Of a stretch of 64,000 nucleotides of DNA, positions 38,563 to 46,814 are shown piece after piece. The first letter of the stretch is position 1. Each line of letters starts with the position of its first letter. The stretch is from Stieleria marina (lineage in GTDB: Bacteria; Planctomycetota; Planctomycetia; Pirellulales; Pirellulaceae): assembly GCA_007741555.1 (NCBI GenBank), contig CP036526.1, forward strand, positions 7,429,719 through 7,493,718. Reading direction: 5' to 3'. The notes under the pieces were generated by a model. It did not search any database. It saw nothing but the letters and a program-made list of their open reading frames with translations, and was not told where the DNA came from. A program made the position numbers and the translations under genes.

Positions 38563-39378
38563 ATGCAATTTGAAGGAAAAAAAGGGCTTATCCTAGGAGT
38601 AGCCAACGATCACTCGATCGCTTGGGCCATCGCCAAACAGATCATGGATGCCGGTGGTGAGTGCGGATTCACCCACCTTCCCGATCGCCCCGATGACGAA
38701 CGCCAACGCAATCGTCGCCGCGTTTCACAACTGACAGACAAATACGAAAACGCCAAGTTCTTGATCCCGATGGACGCGTCCAAGGACGAAGACATCAAGT
38801 CGGCGTTTGACCATACCGCAAAAGAATTCGGCAAGATCGATTTCATGCTGCATTCGATGGCTTTCGCTGACCGCGAAGACCTCAAAGGCGACACCGTCGA
38901 CACCAGCCGCGACGGTTTCAAACTGGCCATGGATATCAGTGTCTACACGCTACTGGCCTGCACGGCGGCGGCCAAACCGCTGATGAATCCGGGCGGAGCG
39001 ATCGCCACGATGACGTACTTTGGCGGCGAAAAATGCGTTCCTGGCTACAACGTGATGGGGATTTGCAAAGCTGCTTTGGACGCAACGGTTAGGTACCTGG
39101 CATACGACATGGGTCCGCACGGAGTCCGCGTCAACGCCTTGTCCGCTGGTCCTATCCGGACACTTGCTGGTCGCGCCGCGGGCGTCGAAGAAATGCTGTC
39201 GATGTACGAACACATGGCTCCGATGGGTCGCAATGTGACCCACGAAGAAGTGGGCCGCACAGGCGCGTTCTTGTTGAGCTCGATGAGTGACGGCATCAGC
39301 GGCGACATTTTGCACGTCGATGGTGGCTACCACGCAATGGGCAGCCCCGGCCGCTTGTTGGATCAGTTGAAAAAGTAG
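38563..39378 (+). CDS. fabI: Enoyl-[acyl-carrier-protein] reductase (NADH)
   Basis: 271 residues. It reduces trans-2-enoyl-ACP in the last step of each type II fatty-acid elongation cycle. The divergent SDR signature of FabI is visible: LILGVANDHSIAWAIA (NADH binding), the Tyr-x6-Lys active site in VPGYNVMGICKAAL, and GPIRTLAGRAA. A good Shine-Dalgarno (GAGGA) precedes ATG 38563. The redoxin gene follows 45 nt downstream, probably in the same transcript. A 16-bp direct repeat with 22-bp period lies upstream and could be an operator. Confidence 0.96.
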   Translation: MQFEGKKGLILGVANDHSIAWAIAKQIMDAGGECGFTHLPDRPDDERQRNRRRVSQLTDKYENAKFLIPMDASKDEDIKSAFDHTAKEFGKIDFMLHSMAFADREDLKGDTVDTSRDGFKLAMDISVYTLLACTAAAKPLMNPGGAIATMTYFGGEKCVPGYNVMGICKAALDATVRYLAYDMGPHGVRVNALSAGPIRTLAGRAAGVEEMLSMYEHMAPMGRNVTHEEVGRTGAFLLSSMSDGISGDILHVDGGYHAMGSPGRLLDQLKK

Positions 39379-39423
39379 TCCGAACGTTCTCGCATTTGAT
39401 ACTCGCTTAGGTTTTTTGATTCG

Positions 39424-40023
39424 ATGGTTCGCACTGTAAGTACGATGTTGCCGCTTGGCACCCAAGCTCCCGATTTTTCGCTGCCCAACCCGGAAGGCAA
39501 AACCGTTGCATTAAGCGACTATGCCGGCAAGAAAGCAGTCTTGGTGATGTTTGTTTGCAACCACTGTCCGTACGTCAAACATGTTGCCGATCAGCTAAAA
39601 GTTTTGGCAGACGACTACATGGCGCAGGGCGTCGGCGTGGTCGCGATCAGCAGCAATGACGCGGACAAGTATCCAGACGATTCGCCCGAAGCAATGGCGA
39701 AGGAAAAAGCTGAACGAGGCTATGCGTTTGAGTACTTGTTCGATGGCGACCAGAGCGTCGCGCAAGCCTACGCGGCCGCCTGTACTCCGGACTTCTTTTT
39801 GTTCGACGGCGATATGAAACTGGCTTACCGAGGACAATTAGATTCAAGCCGCCCGAAGATGGACCCGCCCAAACCGGTTACCGGTGAAGACTTGCGTGCC
39901 GCAATCGATGCCGTATTAGCCGGTGATTCGCCCACCGAAAATCAAATCGCATCGCTAGGCTGCAACATCAAGTGGAAAGAAGGCAACGAGCCGAAGTACT
40001 TCAATCCTAACGGCACTGCGTAG
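39424..40023 (+). CDS. Redoxin/thioredoxin-family protein with CxxC
   Basis: 199 residues. An AhpC/TSA-Redoxin fold is visible: APDFSLPNPEGKTVALSDYAGKK, then the active site VCNHCPYVKHV (CNHC) and AISSNDADKYPDDSP. A C-terminal segment reads CTPDFFLFDGDMKLAYRGQLD with the cis-proline. This is the cytoplasmic 'thioredoxin family protein' group with CxHCPY, whose peroxidase or reductase activity is not settled. ATG 39424 is used; another ATG eight codons in (LPLGTQ) is possible. It is probably co-transcribed with fabI. Confidence 0.88.
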   Translation: MVRTVSTMLPLGTQAPDFSLPNPEGKTVALSDYAGKKAVLVMFVCNHCPYVKHVADQLKVLADDYMAQGVGVVAISSNDADKYPDDSPEAMAKEKAERGYAFEYLFDGDQSVAQAYAAACTPDFFLFDGDMKLAYRGQLDSSRPKMDPPKPVTGEDLRAAIDAVLAGDSPTENQIASLGCNIKWKEGNEPKYFNPNGTA

Positions 40024-40047
40024 TCGGGCTGATCGATTACTTGTGAG

Positions 40048-40067
40048 CCGCTGGCGCTAGCCAGCGG
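40048..40067. repeat. REP-like hairpin with perfect 8-bp stem (A orientation)
   Basis: CCGCTGGC-GCTA-GCCAGCGG: both arms are exactly complementary. It forms an inverted pair with 40146-40164 about 80 bp away. Confidence 0.85.
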
Positions 40068-40145
40068 GCCTTTAGCCGGCATCCCAATTAAATACGACAC
40101 CCTACCGGAATCTCTGCACCAAAAAAGCAGTCACCGTAATAGTGC

Positions 40146-40164
40146 CCGTGGCTAGCGCCAGCGG
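40146..40164. repeat. REP-like hairpin (B orientation)
   Basis: CCGTGGCTAGCGCCAGCGG, identical to the 35511 copy and to the B copies in the 44.5-45.7 kb array. Paired with the opposite-orientation hairpin at 40048, it forms a two-ended element of about 117 bp between the redoxin and prenyltransferase-repeat genes. Confidence 0.85.
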
Positions 40165-40180
40165 CTGACAAAACGAACAG

Positions 40181-40215
40181 CCACCATCATCGGACCACCA
40201 TCATCGGACCACCAT
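40181..40215 (+). repeat. 2.5 copies of a 14-bp direct repeat running into the start codon
   Basis: CCACCATCATCGGA at 40181 and 40195, then a partial third copy whose CCACCATG carries the ATG of the prenyltransferase-repeat gene. Copy-number change here would alter the leader of that gene. Confidence 0.7.
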
Positions 40216-41143
40216 GCCCTACCTTCAAGATCTCACTTTGCGACTTGCGATGGGTGCTTCGCAAATCGATCGCGAAGTCCGGGATCGGCATGCGAACTGG
40301 TTGCTTTCGCAACAACGGGACGACGGTGGGTTTGCGGGCCGAGAAGGCGACAGCGATCCGTACTACACGGCGTTTGGTCTGCGAGCACTTTGGATTTTGG
40401 ACGCGTTGGACCAATCGATCGGTGATCGCGCGGCAGCGTTTTTGCGTTCGCGGCTGACAGCAAAAGAATCCATCATCGACATGATCTCGTTGATCTTTGG
40501 GGCGGCGATTTGCGAACTATCCGTCGGCAGCGTTGTGATCGACGATGACGATCTGGTTTGGCGACAAAACATTGCCAATCTGTTGGGCACGCTGCGAACC
40601 GATGACGGTGGATTTGCAAAAACCCCCGAAGGTCGCGCGGGCAGCACGTACCAAACGTTTCTGTCGTTGCTTTGCCACGAACTGATCGAGATCGAACCTG
40701 CCGAACCAAACAGGTTAATTGATTTCATCGGTTCGCAGGCGCATCCCGATGGCGGCTACTTGGAAATTCGCGCGGCCAAACGCGCGGGCGTGAACCCGAC
40801 GGCCGCCGCGATTGGGACGTTGAAAACGCTAGGTCAATTAAATCGCGTCGACCACACTGACACCATCGACTTCCTTGGCGAAATGCAGAGCGATGAAGGT
40901 GGATTGTCAGCCAACACGCGGATCCCCTTCGCCGATTTGCTAAGCACTTGCACCGGACTGATCACGCTGACGGACTTGGACGCTGCGGGCGAAGTCGACG
41001 TGCGTGCTGCGGAGCGTTACGCGATGTCGATGCAGTCACCTGATGGCGGGTTTGTTGGTTTTGCGTTAGACCAAACGGCCGATGTGGAGTATTCGTTTTA
41101 TGGCGTGGCGACGCTTGCGTTGTGTAAATTGGCGACGTCGTAA
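40214..41143 (+). CDS. Prenyltransferase/squalene-oxidase-repeat protein
   Basis: 309 residues. It contains at least five QxxDGGF-type repeats of the alpha-alpha barrel: LLSQQRDDGGFAGREGD, LRTDDGGFAKTPEG, SQAHPDGGYLEIRAA, MQSDEGGLSANTR and MQSPDGGFVGFALD. This is the fold of protein prenyltransferase beta subunits and terpene cyclases. No signal peptide is visible. In bacteria such stand-alone proteins are mostly uncharacterised; the DxDD cyclase motif is not apparent, so a prenyl-binding or transferase-like role is as likely as cyclisation. A LolD-like ATPase follows 30 nt downstream. Confidence 0.85.
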   Translation: MPYLQDLTLRLAMGASQIDREVRDRHANWLLSQQRDDGGFAGREGDSDPYYTAFGLRALWILDALDQSIGDRAAAFLRSRLTAKESIIDMISLIFGAAICELSVGSVVIDDDDLVWRQNIANLLGTLRTDDGGFAKTPEGRAGSTYQTFLSLLCHELIEIEPAEPNRLIDFIGSQAHPDGGYLEIRAAKRAGVNPTAAAIGTLKTLGQLNRVDHTDTIDFLGEMQSDEGGLSANTRIPFADLLSTCTGLITLTDLDAAGEVDVRAAERYAMSMQSPDGGFVGFALDQTADVEYSFYGVATLALCKLATS

Positions 41144-41173
41144 ATCCTGCAAACTCAAACACGTTTTTGAATC

Positions 41174-41842
41174 ATGGCCACACTAAAAGTCGATCATCTG
41201 GCAAAGTCGTATCCCATGGCGGGCGAGAGTTTGCATGTTCTGACCGACGTTTCGATGGAACTGAGCGGCGGCGATTCACTGGCGATCGTCGGCCCAAGTG
41301 GATGCGGCAAGAGCACGTTGCTGCAAATCTTGGGGACTTTGGATCAGCCCGACAGCGGCAGTGTGTTGATCGACAACGCGAATCCGTTTGAGCTGAACGA
41401 ATCGCAGCTGGCAGCTTTTCGTGGCAAACAGATCGGATTCATTTTCCAGGATCATCATTTGCTGCCCCAGCTGAGTGTCATGGAAAATGTCCTGGTGCCG
41501 ACTTTAGCGGTAGGAAAACCGTCCGCCGAAGACCTTTCGCGGGCCGGCGAATTGCTCGAAGCGGTTGGATTGGCCAGTCGAACCGGGCACTTGCCAAGCG
41601 AATTGTCCGGCGGCGAACGGGAGCGGGTCGCGATTGCTCGGGCGCTCCTGATGCAGCCGACTTTGATTTTGGCGGACGAACCGACCGGAAACCTGGACCG
41701 CACAACGGCTGATTCGGTGACTCAGCTGCTGCTGGAACTGCAGAAATCCTCGGGAGCGATTCTGATTACGGTGACTCACAGCGACACTCTGGCCGCTGCA
41801 ATGGACAGCCAACGTGTGCTGGAGGACGGAAAACTAGTGTAG
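41174..41842 (+). CDS. ABC transporter ATP-binding protein (LolD/MacB-like)
   Basis: 222 residues, a complete single NBD: Walker A GPSGCGKSTLL, Q-loop FIFQDHHLLPQLSV, signature LSGGERERVAIARAL, Walker B LILADEPTGNLD and the H-loop VTHSDTLA. Sequence and length fit the LolD/FtsE/MacB-type class, which drive lipoprotein release or MacB-like export. No permease gene is adjacent (the next gene is rpsD), so its membrane partner must be encoded elsewhere. It may be co-transcribed with the upstream prenyltransferase-repeat gene (30-nt gap). Confidence 0.92.
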   Translation: MATLKVDHLAKSYPMAGESLHVLTDVSMELSGGDSLAIVGPSGCGKSTLLQILGTLDQPDSGSVLIDNANPFELNESQLAAFRGKQIGFIFQDHHLLPQLSVMENVLVPTLAVGKPSAEDLSRAGELLEAVGLASRTGHLPSELSGGERERVAIARALLMQPTLILADEPTGNLDRTTADSVTQLLLELQKSSGAILITVTHSDTLAAAMDSQRVLEDGKLV

Positions 41843-42128
41843 CCAGCGAGTGTGGCCAGTCCGCAGCTTGCTCCCGCAGATCAGCCCGGGCATCGGTGAA
41901 AGACGCTGAAACCCGACAAAACCGCCTATTTCCCCTTGTCGCGATCGCCTCTCTGGGCCACACTCTGGCCCTGTTGAAAATCCCTGAGCGGGACCGGTCT
42001 GCTTTGATTGTCAAAGCGGGCCTGCATTGCGTTTGCGATGCACTGGATCTCGCCGGCTGTGGTCGCCAAATCTTGGCGTCGACGCCCACCCCCATCACGC
42101 CGAATTGGCGTTGCAAAGGAATACTTGA

Positions 42129-42737
42129 ATGGCACGTTACACAGGCCCTAAAGCTCGCGTTAACCGCCGTCTAGGCACGCTCATTTACGAAACAGCTGGT
42201 GCCGCTCGCGCCCTGGATCGCCGCAACACGCCTCCTGGTATGCACGTCCGCGGACGTCGCCCGAGCAACTACGGCATGGCGTTGATGGAAAAGCAAAAGA
42301 TCAAACACTATTACGGGTTGGGCGAACGTCAATTGCGTCGTTATTTTGACGCAGTGGGCCGCAAAGCTGGTAACACCGGTGAACTGTTGCTTTTGATGTG
42401 TGAGCGTCGATTGGACAACGTGGTTCGCCGAGTGGGATTCACAAAGACTCGTCCTCAAGCACGTCAGGGTGTGGCTCATGGTCACTTCCGCGTCAACGGC
42501 GTCAAAGTCACCAAGCCAAGCTACATGCTTCGCCCAGGCGACATCGTCGAAGTTCGCGATCGTGAAAACCTGAAAAACGTCTACCGCGGTGTGATCGCCA
42601 ACGCGGCTCCAGACGCCTTGGATTGGGTCACTTTCGACAGCGAAAACCTGAAAGCCACCATCCTGGGCCTGCCAGGACCAAGCGACATCAGCTTGCCAGT
42701 GGACGCGAACGCTGTGGTCGAATTCTTGTCGCGATAA
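42129..42737 (+). CDS. rpsD: 30S ribosomal protein S4
   Basis: 202 residues. It is a primary 16S rRNA-binding protein that initiates assembly of the 30S body. The sequence opens MARYTGPKARVNRRLGTL and contains GMHVRGRRPSNYGM, QLRRYFDAVGRKAGNTGELL, and the S4 domain ERRLDNVVRRVGF with ARQGVAHGHFRVNG. It is the C-minus (zinc-free) form. AAAGGA precedes the ATG. It stands outside the usual alpha operon here and has its own strong terminator, which suggests independent expression. Confidence 0.97.
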   Translation: MARYTGPKARVNRRLGTLIYETAGAARALDRRNTPPGMHVRGRRPSNYGMALMEKQKIKHYYGLGERQLRRYFDAVGRKAGNTGELLLLMCERRLDNVVRRVGFTKTRPQARQGVAHGHFRVNGVKVTKPSYMLRPGDIVEVRDRENLKNVYRGVIANAAPDALDWVTFDSENLKATILGLPGPSDISLPVDANAVVEFLSR

Positions 42738-42765
42738 TTTTCGCGGCACGCAAGACAAAACACTC

Positions 42766-42800
42766 AATGGCAAGCGATATTCTCGCTTGCCATTTTTTTT
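42766..42800 (+). terminator. Rho-independent terminator of rpsD
   Basis: AATGGCAAGCGA and TCGCTTGCCATT are exact inverted repeats with a 5-nt loop, followed by a T8 run. It lies 28 nt after the rpsD stop. Confidence 0.93.
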
Positions 42801-43017
42801 GGTCTGCAACACTTCACGCTGCCCCCGGGGAGAGTCGGGTCTGAGACACACCGGTGCAAAAAAAACGCCGCCGAATTAAGATGCACTCTTCAAATCAGCG
42901 CGGCCAATCGCTTCGCGGTCGTAAGACGACAAACTCGCTTGCGACAGCGAAGCATTTGGCCACGATTTAATCAACGAACTATCAGACAAAACCAATCCTG
43001 CGAAGGCAAACAATTCG

Positions 43018-44445
43018 ATGCATTCTTCCGTTGTCGTTCTTGGTGGTGGTCCCGGCGGATACGCCGCAGCTTTTCTGGCCGCCGACGAAGGTCTTGAGGT
43101 CACAATCGTCGAAGCCGAACCGCGTCTGGGTGGAACCTGCCTGCTGCGTGGCTGCATCCCCAGCAAAGCACTGCTGCACGTCGCCAAAGTGATTCACGAA
43201 GTCGACGAATTGGGCAAGGAATGGGGCGTCGAATATTCCGGCAAACCCAAGATTGACATCGATAAAGTACGTGCCCGCAAAGACAAAGTGATCGACACGC
43301 TGACTGGCGGGCTGGGCAACTTGGCCAAACGTCGCAAAGTAAAGGTCATTCGAGCACGCGGTTCATTCGTTAATTCGACGACGCTGAAACTAGAAGGCGA
43401 TCACGAGTCGATCCCCGAAGGCGGCCAGATCACCTTCGATCACTGCGTCTTGGCGACGGGCAGTGTGCCTGCGATGCCGCCTGTTTTTGACATCGGCAGT
43501 GACCGTGTGATGGACAGCACCGGAGCGCTGAACCTGGTCGACATTCCCGAAACCATGCTGGTCATCGGCGGCGGCTACATCGGCTTGGAAATGGGCAGCG
43601 TCTACGCCCAACTTGGGTCCAAAGTCACGGTCGTCGAATTGGCCGAAAACTTGTTGCCAGGCGCCGACAAGGACTTGGTCAAACCGCTCGCCAAACGCAT
43701 CAAAGCACTCTGCGAAGATCGCGTGCTGCTGAACACTAAAGTCGGCTCGCTGGCCGAAAACGGCAACAAAGTCGACGTCACATTCGAAGGCCCCGGCAAA
43801 TTCGGCACCGAGTCCTTTGACCGCGTACTGGTCAGTATCGGCCGCCGCCCGGTGACACGCGGACTGGGTTTAGAAAACACACAAGTCGAAGTCAACGATC
43901 GTGGTTTTGTGGTTTGCGACAAGCAACAGAAAACTGCCGACCCGCATATCTTGGCAATCGGCGATGTTGCGGGCGACCCAATGCTCGCACACAAAGCGAC
44001 TCACGAAGGCCGCGTCGCTGCCGAAGTGATCGCGGGCAAGAACTCCGCATTCGACGCCGTCGCGATTCCTGCGGTTGTCTTTACTGACCCCGAAATCGCA
44101 TGGGCCGGACTGACCGAAGAAGAAGCCAAGCAGGCTGGACGCAAGGTCGACGTCGAAGTTTACCCGTGGGCCGCTAGCGGTCGCGCTCAAGCACTGGGCA
44201 TCACCGACGGGCTGACAAAATGGTTGGTCGATCCTGAAACGCATCGCGTCTTGGGCTGCGGCATCGTCGGCAGTGGGGCAGGGGAGTTGATCGCCGAAGC
44301 CGTGCTAGCGATCGAAATGGGCTGCGAAGTCCACGACATCACCGACAGCGTCCACCCGCATCCTACGCTGAGCGAAACGCTGATGAACGCCGGTGAAGTT
44401 CACTTTGGAACCGCAACCGAAATCTACAAGCCAAAGAAAAAGTAA
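43018..44445 (+). CDS. lpdA: Dihydrolipoyl dehydrogenase
   Basis: 475 residues. It reoxidises dihydrolipoamide with NAD in 2-oxoacid dehydrogenase or glycine-cleavage complexes. The FAD-binding motif VVVLGGGPGGYAAAF, the redox disulphide GGTCLLRGCIPSKAL, the NAD-binding MLVIGGGYIGLEMGSVYAQLG, the second FAD motif ILAIGDVAGDPMLAHKA, and the interface His-Glu region DSVHPHPTLSETLM are all present. No E1/E2 genes are adjacent, so the complex partners are elsewhere. The 3' end runs directly into the tandem hairpin array. Confidence 0.95.
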   Translation: MHSSVVVLGGGPGGYAAAFLAADEGLEVTIVEAEPRLGGTCLLRGCIPSKALLHVAKVIHEVDELGKEWGVEYSGKPKIDIDKVRARKDKVIDTLTGGLGNLAKRRKVKVIRARGSFVNSTTLKLEGDHESIPEGGQITFDHCVLATGSVPAMPPVFDIGSDRVMDSTGALNLVDIPETMLVIGGGYIGLEMGSVYAQLGSKVTVVELAENLLPGADKDLVKPLAKRIKALCEDRVLLNTKVGSLAENGNKVDVTFEGPGKFGTESFDRVLVSIGRRPVTRGLGLENTQVEVNDRGFVVCDKQQKTADPHILAIGDVAGDPMLAHKATHEGRVAAEVIAGKNSAFDAVAIPAVVFTDPEIAWAGLTEEEAKQAGRKVDVEVYPWAASGRAQALGITDGLTKWLVDPETHRVLGCGIVGSGAGELIAEAVLAIEMGCEVHDITDSVHPHPTLSETLMNAGEVHFGTATEIYKPKKK

Positions 44446-44460
44446 GCAGCTCGCAAAGCA

Positions 44461-45668
44461 ACTCGCACGCGTCAGCCGCTGGCGCTTGCCACGGGCATTC
44501 ACCAACCGACGCAATCCGCTCCAGCGAAAGAAAAGCGAATTTCCCAGCGCAAATCGCTGCGGACTGCGAGCCCGAACGAGTGATACCGCAAACGGCCCGT
44601 GGCTAGCGCCAGCGGCTCATATTGCTCGGGCGCATCATGGCCAGTAATGCTGGCCAGCCAGTCCCCGAGACGGACGTGGCGATCAAGATCAGCAGCGAAG
44701 TTCACTTCAAAACAGCAACGTCACTCGCACGCGTCAGCCGCTGGCGCTAGCCACGGGCATTCACCAACAGACGCAATCCGCTCCAGCGAAAGAAAAGCGA
44801 ATTTCACAGACCAAATCGCTGCGAACTGCGAGCCCGATCGAGTGATACCGCAAACGGCCCGTGGCTAGCGCCAGCGGCTCATATTGCTCGGGCATCATGG
44901 CCAGTAGTGCTGGCCAGCCAATCCCGAAGCGGACGTGGCAATCAAGATCAGCAGCGAAGTTCACTTCAAAACAGCAACGTCACTCGCACGCGTCAGCCGC
45001 TGGCGCTAGCCACGGGCATTCACCAACAGACGCAATCCGCTCCAGCGAAAAAAAAGGCGAGTTTCACAGCGCAAATCGCTGCGGACTGCGAGCCCGATCG
45101 AGTGATACCGCAAACGGCCCGTGGCTAGCGCCAGCGGCTCATATTGCTCGGGCATCATGGCCAGTAGTGCTGGCCAGCCAGTCCCCGAGACGGACGTGGC
45201 AATCAAGATCAGCAGCGAAGTGCACTTCAAAACAGCAACGTCACTCGCACGCGTCAACCGCTGGCGCTAGCCACGGGCATTCACCAACAGACGCAATCCG
45301 CTCCAGCGAAAAAAAAGCGAATTTCACAGACCAAATCGCTGCGAACTGCGAGCCCGATCGAGTGATACCGCAAACGGCCGTGGCTAGCGCCAGCGGCTCA
45401 TATTGCTCGGGCGCATCATGGCCAGTAGTGCTGGCCAGCCAGTCCCCGAGACGGACGTGGCAATCAAGATCAGCAGCGAAGTTCACTTCAAAACAGCAAC
45501 GTCACTCGCACGCGTCAGCCGCTGGCGCTGGCGCTAGCCACGGGCATTCACCAGCAGGCGCAATCCGCTCCAGCGAAAAAAAGCGAATTTCACAGACCAA
45601 ATCGCTGCGAACTGCGAGCCCGATCGAGTGATACCGCAAACGGCCGTGGCTAGCGCCAGCGGCTCACG
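44461..45668. repeat. Tandem array of ~261-bp units (about 4.6 copies) with paired REP-like hairpins
   Basis: Unit starts (ACTCGCACGCGTC) lie at 44461, 44723, 44982, 45243 and 45504, giving periods of 262, 259, 261 and 261 bp; the fifth copy is truncated after its B hairpin. Each unit contains an A hairpin (CCGCTGGCGCTAGCCACGG; at 44476, 44738, 44997, 45258, 45519) and, 121-125 bp on, a B hairpin (its reverse complement; at 44597, 44859, 45119, 45378, 45644). A third hairpin, TGGCCAG-n5-CTGGCCA, follows the B hairpin in the first four units. The first A copy has a TTGC variant loop, and the fifth has a 6-bp internal duplication. The array fills the convergent junction between lpdA and the glycosyltransferase gene. 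It encodes no supported protein: the 256-residue frame at 44861 is a by-product of a period close to a multiple of 3. Confidence 0.95.
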
Positions 45669-45689
45669 TTGCTCGGGCAGCGTTATTGA

Positions 45690-46592
45690 CTACGCGACGT
45701 CCATGCCCCAACGTTTGACTTGGCTGTGCCAGTCTTTGCATAGCGCCTTGACCAGGAACCAAGCGTTTGACGCGTAACGGGGAATCATGCGGCCGGGATC
45801 GTTCACCATGCGGTAGAACCATTCCATGCCGATTTTTTGCCACATCTTGGGCGCTCGAATCGCGGTTCCCGCGACGAAGTCGAACGACGCGCCTAGCTGA
45901 ATGCTAACGGGCACGCCCAGACGCTGGTAATTGTCATAGATCCACCGCTCGCCTTTGGGTTGACCAAAGGCGACCAGCAGAATGTCGGCACCCGACTCCT
46001 GGATACGAGCGTCTTGCGCGGCTTGCTCTTGATCATTCAGATTGCGAAACGGCGGTGATTCGACACCGGCAATTTGTAGCCCTGGATACTTTGCGACCAG
46101 CCGTTTGGCACATTCCGCCGCGACGCCTTCTTCGCCACCGAGGAAGTAAATCTTCCAACCCTTTTGACTTGCTGCTTCTGCCAAGTCGTAGATCATCTCA
46201 CTACCGGCGACTCGTTCGGGCAATTGCGTTTCGGCCAAACGGCTACGCCAAACAATCGGCTGACCATCTGCGACTATCAAATCCGCCTGCTCGGTGATCG
46301 GGCGCATGCTGGGGTCGTTTGCATGCAGCATGACGTAGTTCAGATTCGCAGTGATCGCGTAACTTGGCTGCCGACGTTCGATCAACTCGCCAATTCGCTG
46401 GATCGACTGCGTCAAAGAGACGACGTCAAACGGAACATCCCACACGACGACTTGATCACGATTGATCGATGGCGCTGTCGTAGGTGACGCGGAATCCGAC
46501 GTGGGTGCTGGATGAACCACTGGTACGACGACAGGCGTCGACGGGCCGACAACGGCCTCACTTGAAAATTGATTCGGAGGAAAAGGTTGCAT
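45690..46592 (-). CDS. WecB/TagA/CpsF-family glycosyltransferase (GT26)
   Basis: 300 residues. An N-terminal Pro/Val-rich stretch of ~45 residues precedes the GT26 domain: VVVWDVPFDVVSLTQSI, ITANLNYVMLHAND, LIVADGQPIVW (the conserved D-G-x-P active-site region), LPERVAGSEMIYDLA, IYFLGGEEGVAAECA and LLVAFGQPKGERWI. The family transfers ManNAc-type or related sugars from a UDP-donor onto a lipid carrier in teichoic acid, ECA or exopolysaccharide synthesis. ATG 46592 is used. Its 3' end faces the hairpin array. The partner polysaccharide genes are not adjacent. Confidence 0.92.
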   Translation of the reverse strand: MQPFPPNQFSSEAVVGPSTPVVVPVVHPAPTSDSASPTTAPSINRDQVVVWDVPFDVVSLTQSIQRIGELIERRQPSYAITANLNYVMLHANDPSMRPITEQADLIVADGQPIVWRSRLAETQLPERVAGSEMIYDLAEAASQKGWKIYFLGGEEGVAAECAKRLVAKYPGLQIAGVESPPFRNLNDQEQAAQDARIQESGADILLVAFGQPKGERWIYDNYQRLGVPVSIQLGASFDFVAGTAIRAPKMWQKIGMEWFYRMVNDPGRMIPRYASNAWFLVKALCKDWHSQVKRWGMDVA

Positions 46593-46814
46593 GTTGCTGA
46601 ATTGGATTGCGTTGATTTTGGCTGAACCGAACTTTCGCGGTAAACACTCCGTCTCGGCACAATCTCGGGGGAGAAGTCCATGGAGTGACTACTGCGTTGA
46701 AACCTAGCTCGCTGATAGACTGGGTGTTCACCAATGAAGAGGTCGGCGTCCGCCGACCCGCGCAGGATTGACGATACGACCGAATTTGACGGTCATGACG
46801 AGCTTGGGAGCCGC

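Noticed and set aside
41896-42174. Plus-strand frame upstream of rpsD
   Set aside because: Overlaps the start of rpsD and its translation has no recognisable motif. Treated as leader sequence.
44861-45631. 256-residue open frame across the tandem repeats
   Set aside because: Translation is just the repeated unit (TASxxHGHSPTDAIRSSEKK-type), caused by a period near a multiple of 3. No ribosome site or family signal.
44461-45668. CRISPR array
   Set aside because: The repeat unit is ~261 bp with almost no variable spacers, and no cas genes are nearby.
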